9,984 nucleotides of DNA from Sulfurimonas sp. (GTDB lineage: Bacteria > Campylobacterota > Campylobacteria > Campylobacterales > Sulfurimonadaceae), in assembly GCA_027011725.1 (NCBI GenBank), contig JALUZQ010000108.1, positions 1 to 9,984 on the forward strand, given 5' to 3'. The position numbers and the translations under genes were made by a program. This document shows positions 1 through 6,005 of the stretch, piece after piece (within the stretch, counting starts at the first letter, position 1; every line of letters starts with the position of its first letter). The notes beneath the pieces were generated by a model. It made no database searches, was not told where the DNA came from, and was given only the letters and a program-made list of their open reading frames with translations.

Positions 1-390
1 GGCTTCATACTCGGGAGAGTGGCACTTCCAAAGGCTCTCTTCATAAAAAAGTTTCACAAGCAGTGTAAGCAGTAAGAGGACAAAGAGTACAAACTCATAG
101 TAGGTAAAGTAGATAACCGCTACTCCAAACATACTTAAAATGACAGAAAGATACATAGGGTGGCGCACATAGGCATAGACACCCGTAGTGACAAGTTCAC
201 AGTTCTCTTTGATGTCGGGACGTATGTTAAAGTTGCCGCTTTGATGCTCTTTTATGGCGAAAAGTCCTATGACTATGCCGAGTGCTGCGATGCTCATGCC
301 AATGTATGGATGCAAGGTCGGCTCACTCAAAGGAAGCAGCATCAAAAAGATGAAAAAAAACTGTAACCCTACTAATACTCTACCTACCAT
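1..390 (-). CDS. isoprenylcysteine carboxyl methyltransferase-like membrane protein, partial (C-terminus outside window)
   Basis: I translated the minus strand myself from ATG at 390; 130 residues are visible and the frame is still open at base 1. A hydrophobic N-terminal segment (roughly residues 8-20) and a second (about 31-46) precede a short polar stretch. Next comes RHPMYLSV (about 77-84), the RHPxY signature of the ICMT/PEMT methyltransferase fold, then a further hydrophobic pair. The visible end, KLFYEESLWKCHSPEYEA, matches the usual EExxL...EYxxY end of this family. Family knowledge: these are small integral membrane SAM-dependent methyltransferases, and most bacterial members have unknown substrates. 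The start lies 7 nt after the stop of the metal permease gene, so it is probably co-transcribed. No strong Shine-Dalgarno is visible. A role in metal uptake is not implied by the sequence; the link is position only. Confidence 0.8.
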   Translation of the reverse strand, partial: MVGRVLVGLQFFFIFLMLLPLSEPTLHPYIGMSIAALGIVIGLFAIKEHQSGNFNIRPDIKENCELVTTGVYAYVRHPMYLSVILSMFGVAVIYFTYYEFVLFVLLLLTLLVKLFYEESLWKCHSPEYEA

Positions 391-397
391 CTGCTAC

Positions 398-1153
398 TCA
401 CTTTTTTGATGGTATTATACTCCAAATAACAACAAAAGTGAGTGAAGTAAGCACGGTTACGAAAATAATGGCATAACCTGTTGGCAGATCAAAGTAATAG
501 GAGCCGACAAGTGCAAGTAAAACACCTAAAGAGCCAAAGAGTGTTGCAAAGACAAACGGCGGCATCTTCTTTTGCATAAGACCTGCATAAGAGGGAGCGA
601 TAAGCAGAGAAAAGACCACTAAAACACCTGCTGACTGTACCGATGATGTAACAGTCACGGCAAGCATCGTAAAAAAGGTAAACTCCCTGAGCGCTGCGTT
701 TAAGCGAGGATATATAACAAACATAACAAACGTAACACCTCCGTAAATGGCTAAACTTTTATACAGTTCATCACTTGAAGTGAACAAAATATCTGCCGCG
801 CTTAGTTTGGAAAAGAGCTCCGTTCCCTCTGAGCTTTGCGCTAAAATAAGCATAATGGACGAGATACCCAGCGCGTAGAGAAGCCCTATGAAGGCTTCTA
901 TTTTTTGCACCTTCTTTGTTGCCCATGTAATGACAAGTGCTGCAAGAAAAGCAAACAAAAAGGTCATAGCACTCTGGTAGTGTGCATCCATAAACGCAAC
1001 GCTTATCGCCATCCCGATGGCAGCGATCTGCCCGATGGCAAGGTCGGTGAAAATAACACCCCGTTTGATGATTTCAAGCCCAAAAACGGTGTGAATAAAG
1101 ACCAATGCGATGGCAAGCACAAATGCCGGCCAGAGAAGTTCTACTATTTGCAT
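398..1153 (-). CDS. metal (zinc/manganese-type) ABC transporter permease, ZnuB family
   Basis: This is a 251-residue, highly hydrophobic protein with about seven to eight predicted membrane segments, of the ABC-3 permease family. That family forms the inner-membrane channel for zinc or manganese import (ZnuB, MntB, TroC types). Family-like stretches include the N-terminal RGVIFTDLAIGQIAAIGM (about 31-48), SAADILF (about 118-124) and the segment around SAGVLVVFSLLIAPSYAGL (about 174-192), which is the usual glycine-rich membrane segment containing the permease signature. It is slightly shorter than typical ZnuB (about 260-290). The ATG at 1153 lies inside the last codons of the binding-protein gene (10-bp overlap), so translation is likely coupled; no clear Shine-Dalgarno is visible. 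The partner binding protein and outer-membrane protein are upstream in the same operon, but no ATPase gene is visible. Which metal is carried cannot be decided from the permease. Confidence 0.9.
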   Translation of the reverse strand: MQIVELLWPAFVLAIALVFIHTVFGLEIIKRGVIFTDLAIGQIAAIGMAISVAFMDAHYQSAMTFLFAFLAALVITWATKKVQKIEAFIGLLYALGISSIMLILAQSSEGTELFSKLSAADILFTSSDELYKSLAIYGGVTFVMFVIYPRLNAALREFTFFTMLAVTVTSSVQSAGVLVVFSLLIAPSYAGLMQKKMPPFVFATLFGSLGVLLALVGSYYFDLPTGYAIIFVTVLTSLTFVVIWSIIPSKK

Positions 1154-2022
1154 ATTCTGTTTGCTATTTTGTTATAGAACTCTTGGAGTGTTTGTGAGCC
1201 CTCAGCACCCAAATCATGAGGAATAATGGCAACACGCGCGTCAGTTTTGTCTGCTATGAATTTTGCAGTTTTTCTCTCATGATAAACATCTTGCAAAATT
1301 GTTTTCACGCCATTCTCACGCATGATTTGAATGAGTGCTAAAGTATGTCTTGAACTTGGAGCGATGCCCGGAAGCGGCTCAATATTTCCATAACTTTTGA
1401 TGTTATAGCGTTTTAAGAAGTAGTTGAAAAGTTCATGGTACTGCACCACCTTTTTTGTTTGACACATCTGCATATTTGCATCATATTTTGTGAGATATGC
1501 TTGCCACTCTTTTGTAAAATCTGCCAAATTCTTTTGGTATTGTGCTTCATGTTCAGGGTCAATCTGTGCAAGTTTTTTTGCTATTGCCTCTGCCATTATG
1601 AGCACATTGTGAGGGTCAGTTGAGTAGTGAGGATTTCCCTGTGCATGGACATCTCCAAAGGCACGGGAGACTGATGTCGGCACATCTATCATAGGTACAA
1701 AGTGTGACATATCTAAAAAGCCTTTTGCTCCGTTTCTTATTTTTGCATTGTTTGCATTTCTCAAAAGTGGCGGCAGCCAGCCAAGTTCTAGCCCTCCTCC
1801 GTTGATGATAAGCAGATCGGCACGGCGAAGTTTAGAAAGCAAAGATGGTTTTGGCACAATGAAGTGCGGGTCATATTTTGGACTTCCAAGCACAACAACT
1901 TTCACATTGTCACCACCTATTTTTTTCGCTACTGCTCCAAGTGTAGAGTACGTTGTATCGACATTGAGTTGTGCAAACACAAGTGTTGTGAGTAAAACTG
2001 TGAGTAAAATTATCTTTTTCAT
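1144..2022 (-). CDS. periplasmic metal-binding protein of a zinc/manganese ABC transporter, ZnuA-like
   Basis: This is a 292-residue cluster A-I (ZnuA/TroA, PF01297-type) solute-binding protein. It has a Sec signal peptide of about 17 residues (MKKIILLTVLLTTLVFA then QLN). Likely metal ligands are H53 in YDPHF, H132 or H138 in the NPHYSTDPHN stretch, H196 in YHELF, and D270 in PHDLG. These match the three His plus one acidic residue of this family. The hallmark SSRHTLALI stretch is also present. It lacks the long His-rich loop of gammaproteobacterial ZnuA. The protein would capture metal in the periplasm and deliver it to the permease encoded immediately downstream (10-bp overlap). The start is supported by AGGA about 7 nt upstream, and the gap from the porin stop is 9 nt. 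Zinc is favoured by the neighbours, but manganese or iron cannot be excluded. Confidence 0.92.
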   Translation of the reverse strand: MKKIILLTVLLTTLVFAQLNVDTTYSTLGAVAKKIGGDNVKVVVLGSPKYDPHFIVPKPSLLSKLRRADLLIINGGGLELGWLPPLLRNANNAKIRNGAKGFLDMSHFVPMIDVPTSVSRAFGDVHAQGNPHYSTDPHNVLIMAEAIAKKLAQIDPEHEAQYQKNLADFTKEWQAYLTKYDANMQMCQTKKVVQYHELFNYFLKRYNIKSYGNIEPLPGIAPSSRHTLALIQIMRENGVKTILQDVYHERKTAKFIADKTDARVAIIPHDLGAEGSQTLQEFYNKIANRICK

Positions 2023-2031
2023 ATTTTCTTC

Positions 2032-3264
2032 CTAATAATCATGTGCGCCGTGTGCGCCTGCTGCAATGTTTAAACTTAACATCACTGTGTTTATATCTTT
2101 TCTCTCGCCTGCTATCACTTTTGTTCTGTCATAACTGTAACTCAAACGCAGTCGTGACATTGGAAATGGTTTGTACTCCAACATTGCTGTATATTTATCT
2201 AAGTTATTAGTATTTACCCCATTATATGCTGATAAATCAACATCATTTTTTGTAATGGCGTCATAACGCACACCACCCGAGTAGTTATTGTTATATTGAT
2301 AAACAAGTTCAGTGTAAAGCCCTGCCTGTTTGTTTGTATGTGTTTTCACACTTCCATCAACTACTTTGTTGCGTTGCAGATATTCACTCTGCCAAATGAG
2401 TGAGCTATAAGCACCAAGCTGCTCACGCAGTGTCAAATCAACACCGTAAACATCCGTTGCGTTTGTCGTTGTGTTCTTGCCATGTGCCAAACTCACACCA
2501 GCTAAAATAGAGAGCTCATCTCCTACGTCCACACTTGATTTCATATATCCTACATAGAGGTTATTTCGCTCTACATCGCCAAAACTTCTGTCGTTGCTCC
2601 CCTGCATCGCCTCAACACCTGCCATAATGTAGGTATCTGTCGGAGCAACCCACTGCAGCTGTACTCCTGCATCGCTAATACTGTCTGGCCCAAAGAGTGC
2701 CTTGTAGATTATTGGCTGGTCATCAAAGTGCCAAGCATGTTGGTGTTTGGCGTTCATACGTCCAAAATCACTTTTGAATTTTCCTGCTTTTATTCGTAGA
2801 GCATACGGAAGTGATGTCGTCTGAACATAGGCTTCACCGATCTCAAATGCATTTGGATGTAGATGAAACATCGCAAAAACATCAAAATAAGGGTCAACAG
2901 ATGAGTGCATAGCCACCTCTGCATAGTTTAGGTTAAAGCCTCTGTTTTTATTAAAAGGAAGCTCTGCATCACCGGCATCTATGAAGCCGGGAATAGCCAT
3001 ATTTTCATACGCAGTGTTGTTCACATCACGTGCCACTGCCGACATATTTAAGATGAGTGCGATGTCAGGCAGGTAAGCATTTTGTGAAAAAGATGCACTT
3101 GTGTTAAGTGTACCTTGACTCTTTTGTGAAAGCATATCGAGCTGCGTTTGCAACTTTTGTATTGCCGCTTTTTGTTTTTGTAGTTCCACTTGTGTTGCAT
3201 TCTCATCTACAGTTGCATAGAGAGAGGCACAGGCAAGTAGAGACAGGTATAAACTTTTTTTCAT
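2032..3264 (-). CDS. outer-membrane beta-barrel protein of the zinc-regulated/porin-like type with N-terminal coiled coil
   Basis: This is a 410-residue exported protein. The signal peptide ends at about A17 (SLYA then TVDEN). Next comes a short predicted coiled coil (about 23-50, rich in Q, K and L) and a long region of alternating aromatic/polar strands typical of a porin-type barrel. The motif KFKSDFGRMNAKHQHAWHF (about 162-180) contains HxHxxH (H174, H176, H179). I recall a very similar stretch in proteins annotated as zinc-regulated outer-membrane receptors, which sit beside znuA-type genes and lack a TonB plug. A second HLH lies near 134-136, and the C-terminus is His-containing and ends in Tyr. 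I chose ATG 3264, not the in-frame TTG at 3276, because GGAG sits 6 nt before the ATG and a signal peptide then starts cleanly. It lies 44 nt after the small His/Cys gene and 9 nt before the binding-protein gene. Inferred role: metal passage across the outer membrane. Confidence 0.8.
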   Translation of the reverse strand: MKKSLYLSLLACASLYATVDENATQVELQKQKAAIQKLQTQLDMLSQKSQGTLNTSASFSQNAYLPDIALILNMSAVARDVNNTAYENMAIPGFIDAGDAELPFNKNRGFNLNYAEVAMHSSVDPYFDVFAMFHLHPNAFEIGEAYVQTTSLPYALRIKAGKFKSDFGRMNAKHQHAWHFDDQPIIYKALFGPDSISDAGVQLQWVAPTDTYIMAGVEAMQGSNDRSFGDVERNNLYVGYMKSSVDVGDELSILAGVSLAHGKNTTTNATDVYGVDLTLREQLGAYSSLIWQSEYLQRNKVVDGSVKTHTNKQAGLYTELVYQYNNNYSGGVRYDAITKNDVDLSAYNGVNTNNLDKYTAMLEYKPFPMSRLRLSYSYDRTKVIAGERKDINTVMLSLNIAAGAHGAHDY

Positions 3265-3308
3265 TATTGTCTCCAAATTATTCTAATATTTTTTTATTGT
3301 TGTGAAAA

Positions 3309-3584
3309 TTAGGAGAAGTGGGGAGGAGCTCTTGCGTTTAGGGGATTAAAACACTTTTTAGTTGTAAGATTTTCAAGTTGTGTGACAATAGCTTCATGAA
3401 AAATATCGAGCTTGCTGACATAGACCACATCCACAGGAGTATCGGCATTTGCCATGCTCGACTGGATGGTACATATCTGACAATCACTATGCTGCTTAAG
3501 GTCATTATGGTGGTGCATACCACTCAGCAGTGTTGCCATAAGAAAGATAATACTGAGATATTTTCTTACAAAGCTAGATTTCAT
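3309..3584 (-). CDS. small exported His/Cys protein, putative periplasmic zinc chaperone
   Basis: This is a 91-residue protein with an N-terminal signal-like hydrophobic segment (about 8-21, LSIIFLMATLLSG). After it comes a metal-ligand-rich patch, HHH (24-26) then HSDCQIC (H32, C35, C38). Additional H63 and C78 follow, and the C-terminus is NARAPPHFS. The combination of a short exported protein, HHH...HxDCxxC and a terminal RAPP-type motif is what I recall from small proteins annotated as zinc chaperones of ABC zinc uptake systems and from DUF2946/DUF2607-like families; this assignment is from memory and unsearched. It is the first gene of the metal-uptake operon. An in-frame TAG lies at 3590-3588, two codons upstream of the ATG, so 3584 is the earliest possible start. 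There is no Shine-Dalgarno, and the candidate promoter places transcription at or next to the ATG. A metal-binding role is inferred from residues and context. Confidence 0.72.
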   Translation of the reverse strand: MKSSFVRKYLSIIFLMATLLSGMHHHNDLKQHSDCQICTIQSSMANADTPVDVVYVSKLDIFHEAIVTQLENLTTKKCFNPLNARAPPHFS

Positions 3585-3590
3585 ATGCTA

Positions 3591-3599
3591 ATTTTACCA
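3591..3599 (-). promoter_or_regulatory. extended -10 promoter for the metal-uptake operon
   Basis: Read on the minus strand, TGG then TAAAAT (hexamer 3596-3591) fits TGn-TATAAT with one hexamer mismatch. Campylobacterota promoters usually lack a -35 box, and none is evident. A start 6-7 nt downstream of the hexamer falls at 3584-3585, that is, on the ATG of the small His/Cys gene, implying a leaderless mRNA. Confidence 0.5.
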
Positions 3600-3627
3600 T
3601 AAATACAATAAGTTCAAATTATCAATA

Positions 3628-3636
3628 TGGTAAAAT
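3628..3636 (+). promoter_or_regulatory. extended -10 promoter for the Tsx-like channel gene
   Basis: TGG-TAAAAT (hexamer 3631-3636) is the mirror image of the minus-strand element. Predicted transcription start is near 3643, giving a leader of about 24 nt. AAGG at 3653-3656 is a plausible ribosome binding site 10 nt before the ATG at 3667. Confidence 0.55.
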
Positions 3637-3666
3637 CCGCCATACAATTTACAAGGCTAACAAATA

Positions 3667-4410
3667 ATGCGATTGCTCTTCCTGCTACTCATTTTTTCCA
3701 TAACACTCTTTGCAAAGAGTCTTTACACCTTCACTAACGTCAGTATCAACTACCTTGACTGGACGAACGATACAGAGAACAAAACACTCGATGGAGATTT
3801 TGCCTATGTCGGTTTTGAGGGCGGTGCAGGTTGGGACTGGGGAGAGCTTTACGGCTTTGCCTATGTTGAGAACCCTACAAAAAAGTACGACTCTCAAGGG
3901 AGTGACAATCTGCGTTCAAGCTCGTATGTTGATTTTGACCTCAATGTCAAAGAGGGTTTTCGAGTGCATATTCAAGACTACTATCTACAGGGAAAGCCTT
4001 ACTATGTCAACGACTTTGTCATCGCTGCTGCGTACAAATATGTCAGTGACTTTGGGCTTTGGATACGTCCTGCTCTTGGTGTGCACTACACAAACGACAC
4101 CTACTATGACGGCTTTAACGGCTACATGGCAGAGTGGCTTCTAAACTACGACTTTAAGGCCTTTGGAGAGAATCTATCTCTCTTTCAATGGAATGAAATA
4201 GAGTTTGGCAGACAAAGGAACTTCTATCTTACAGCAGATGGCAGCCGTATCGGTGATGGAGCGTCATGGGGTCTTAATGGTGCACTCTCTTTATGGTGGA
4301 ACAGCTCCACTGCGTTTGGCACAGGTATTCAGTACCGCTACGCACAACACAAACTCGGAAACTACGCCTACCAGTCTGCTGTCATCTATACGCTAAAGTA
4401 TAACTTTTAA
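3667..4410 (+). CDS. Tsx/OmpK-family outer-membrane channel protein
   Basis: This is a 247-residue protein with a signal peptide of about 16 residues (ending SITLFA, then KSLYTF). It resembles the nucleoside-channel Tsx/OmpK family (PF03502-type). Near the N-terminus are NYLDWTND and DFAYVGFEGG, then GWDWGELYGFAYVENP (about 56-71), the WGxLYGF-like stretch of that family. The rest alternates aromatic and polar residues, and the protein ends in YNF, with the C-terminal Phe expected of a BAM-assembled barrel. Length fits the family (about 240-290). In enterobacteria Tsx passes nucleosides; for distant members the substrate is unknown. It is the only plus-strand gene and shares the divergent gap with the metal operon. 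Its stop codon overlaps the stop of the converging diguanylate cyclase gene, leaving no space for a separate terminator. Confidence 0.82.
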   Translation: MRLLFLLLIFSITLFAKSLYTFTNVSINYLDWTNDTENKTLDGDFAYVGFEGGAGWDWGELYGFAYVENPTKKYDSQGSDNLRSSSYVDFDLNVKEGFRVHIQDYYLQGKPYYVNDFVIAAAYKYVSDFGLWIRPALGVHYTNDTYYDGFNGYMAEWLLNYDFKAFGENLSLFQWNEIEFGRQRNFYLTADGSRIGDGASWGLNGALSLWWNSSTAFGTGIQYRYAQHKLGNYAYQSAVIYTLKYNF

Positions 4411-5954
4411 TACACAACCACTCTGTTGCGCCCACTCTCTTTTGCCCTGTAAAGCGCTTCATCTGCATGTTTGAGCACTCCCTCAAATGCAACATTATCT
4501 TGCGCTTGTGCAACACCGACGCTGATGGTAAAGTGAGGCAACTCTTCATGCCTGTTTTCTTCTATCATTAAACGCAGCTTCTCCGCTACATCTTTGGCCT
4601 TTACTACATCAGCATCATTTAAAAGTATGACAAACTCCTCACCACCCCAGCGTGCGACAATATCAGAGCTGCGAAGAGCACTACGCAAGAGTTCAGCTAA
4701 ATGCTTGAGCACAAGATCTCCAACATCGTGTCCATACGTGTCATTTATCTTTTTAAAAAGGTCAATGTCGACAAACAACAAAGAAAAAGGGCGTTGTCCG
4801 CGTTCGTGCGTTTGGGAGAGTGCCTTATAGGCTATTTCAAAACCACGTCTATTGAGCAGATTTGTAAGGGGATCATAGTTGGACTTTGTCTGTAACATCT
4901 CCTTTATATCATGCTCCTTTTTCAAAAACAAAAAGAGCAGCAATGCCCAAAAGAAGTTCAAACCAAGCATAAGTGCCAAGTTGATTTCTCTATGTCTGTG
5001 AAGCTGTTTGAAAAAACGGCTCTCTTTAAAAGAGACGATATACCCCACCTTCTCATGGGCGACATTACGCAGTACATGAAAGATAGCTATGTAGTTTTTA
5101 TTCTCATACGCAAAAGGGAGAAGAAAATCTTCCTCACTGCTAAACATTTTGACTGTTTTTTTAGAAAGTATCTTCTCAACACTTCTTAACTTTGCTTTTT
5201 GGGCATCCTCATCTGTTTTATAAAGCGTATCAAGAGCCTTTTTATCCCAAAGATATTTAGCACTTAAAGCAGATGGCAGATAGTACTTATGATTTTCGCT
5301 CCATACTTTTGTGTTGACCAGTCTTTTTTCTATAAGCAGTCCGTGAAAACTGTTCTCTTCCCGTGAAAGGATCTGTGCGATTGCTCTGATAGAAAAAGAT
5401 ATCTCTACTGTTCCTACGAATTTTTCTGCATAAAAAAGCGGATAGACATTACGAAAACCGTTAAATATACGCCCCTCTTCAAAACCTCTGACGACTTTTT
5501 TTGTTTTGTTGACAAGGTCGATGGAGTAACGCACTCCTTTAAGGGAGTCACCATATTTCTTTGGTTTGTGAAAACGTAAAAAACTGATGTTGCCGGGGAG
5601 ATGAAAATGCAGTTGGCGGATACCCGCATCTTTTAACAGCTCATACGTCGGCTGCAATAAATCGTAAAGCTGCTTACGCAAAGCATCTCTGTTTTTCACA
5701 GCATCTGCCTCACTCATCACTCTCAATACTTGCGCTTGATTTATTTTAATGGAAAAAATAGTGTCTGATTGTCTGTTAAGTCCATTAATGACCGTATGCA
5801 GGAGTGAAACATTATCTTTAAGTGTCTGCTCTTCAAATATCGCAATCTGCTGCTTTTGCATATAGTTTTGATACAACAAGCCCACACTTGTCATAACAAC
5901 AAACAAAACAATGCTCCAGACAACTTCTTTACGATATTTTTTCATGATGCTCAT
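4407..5954 (-). CDS. membrane diguanylate cyclase with extracytoplasmic Cache-type sensor
   Basis: This is a 515-residue protein. Its layout is a membrane segment (about 11-28), a large periplasmic sensor (about 30-320), a second membrane segment (about 326-344) and a C-terminal GGDEF domain (about 350-515). The sensor includes LHFHLPGNISFLRFHKPKKYGDSL (excerpted: FHLPGNISFLRFHKP, about 117-131), a stretch I associate with dCache_3-type domains. In the catalytic domain, DPLTNLLNRRG (361-371), DIDLFKKINDTYGH and GGEEF (437-441) are intact. The inhibitory site RSSD (428-431) sits exactly five residues before GGEEF, so it should make c-di-GMP and be product-inhibited. No EAL or HD-GYP domain is present. 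The ligand is unknown. ATG 5954 and ATG 5945 (MKKYRKE) are both possible starts; neither has a good Shine-Dalgarno. It is preceded by its own TATAAT and by the hydrolase gene 51 nt upstream. Confidence 0.93.
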   Translation of the reverse strand: MSIMKKYRKEVVWSIVLFVVMTSVGLLYQNYMQKQQIAIFEEQTLKDNVSLLHTVINGLNRQSDTIFSIKINQAQVLRVMSEADAVKNRDALRKQLYDLLQPTYELLKDAGIRQLHFHLPGNISFLRFHKPKKYGDSLKGVRYSIDLVNKTKKVVRGFEEGRIFNGFRNVYPLFYAEKFVGTVEISFSIRAIAQILSREENSFHGLLIEKRLVNTKVWSENHKYYLPSALSAKYLWDKKALDTLYKTDEDAQKAKLRSVEKILSKKTVKMFSSEEDFLLPFAYENKNYIAIFHVLRNVAHEKVGYIVSFKESRFFKQLHRHREINLALMLGLNFFWALLLFLFLKKEHDIKEMLQTKSNYDPLTNLLNRRGFEIAYKALSQTHERGQRPFSLLFVDIDLFKKINDTYGHDVGDLVLKHLAELLRSALRSSDIVARWGGEEFVILLNDADVVKAKDVAEKLRLMIEENRHEELPHFTISVGVAQAQDNVAFEGVLKHADEALYRAKESGRNRVVVY

Positions 5955-5959
5955 AGCTT

Positions 5960-5965
5960 ATTATA
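5960..5965 (-). promoter_or_regulatory. -10 element (TATAAT) of the diguanylate cyclase gene
   Basis: A perfect TATAAT reads on the minus strand just 5 nt before ATG 5954. Transcription would begin at about 5953-5954, so the message is either leaderless from 5954 or has a leader of about 8 nt to ATG 5945. No -35 box was seen. The consensus match is exact, but AT-rich gaps make chance matches common. Confidence 0.45.
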
Positions 5966-5983
5966 CACACAAATAAATAGTAA

Positions 5984-5996
5984 AGAGTTGAACTCT
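5984..5996. repeat. 13-bp palindrome upstream of the diguanylate cyclase promoter
   Basis: AGAGTT-G-AACTCT is a perfect 6+1+6 palindrome. It lies 18 bp upstream of the TATAAT, centred about 37 bp before the predicted transcription start, where an activator or repressor could act. As RNA the one-base loop is sterically poor and the effective stem is 4 bp, so a terminator for the upstream hydrolase gene is less likely, although a T-rich stretch follows. Confidence 0.4.
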
Positions 5997-6005
5997 ATAA
6001 TAAAC

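Larger units (their letters stand above)
3591..3636. repeat. perfect 11-bp inverted repeat in the divergent promoter region
   Basis: The arms ATTTTACCATA (3591-3601) and TATGGTAAAAT (3626-3636) are exact reverse complements separated by 24 bp. They occupy the 82-bp gap between the divergent metal-uptake operon and the Tsx-like gene. Each arm reads outward as an extended -10 promoter element, which may explain the symmetry fully. An overlapping regulator site (Zur/Fur type) is possible but unproven; the spacer holds a single TGATAAT half-site (minus strand of 3618-3624). Confidence 0.85.

Noticed and set aside
905..1177. Cys/Lys-rich plus-strand reading frame opposite the permease gene
   Set aside because: It is antisense to a clear ABC-3 permease, with composition explained by the complement of hydrophobic codons.
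3265..3276. Upstream TTG start (METIM...) for the outer-membrane barrel gene
   Set aside because: The GGAG just after this TTG is the ribosome binding site for ATG 3264, and the signal peptide begins naturally at MKKSLYLS.
3710..4144. Long second reading frame on the plus strand inside the Tsx-like gene
   Set aside because: It has no plausible protein features and no ribosome binding site, while the frame at 3667-4410 has a signal peptide, family motifs and a terminal Phe.
5984..6000. Rho-independent terminator after the hydrolase gene
   Set aside because: The palindrome allows only about a 4-bp stem with a workable loop and has no G/C-rich base or uninterrupted T run.
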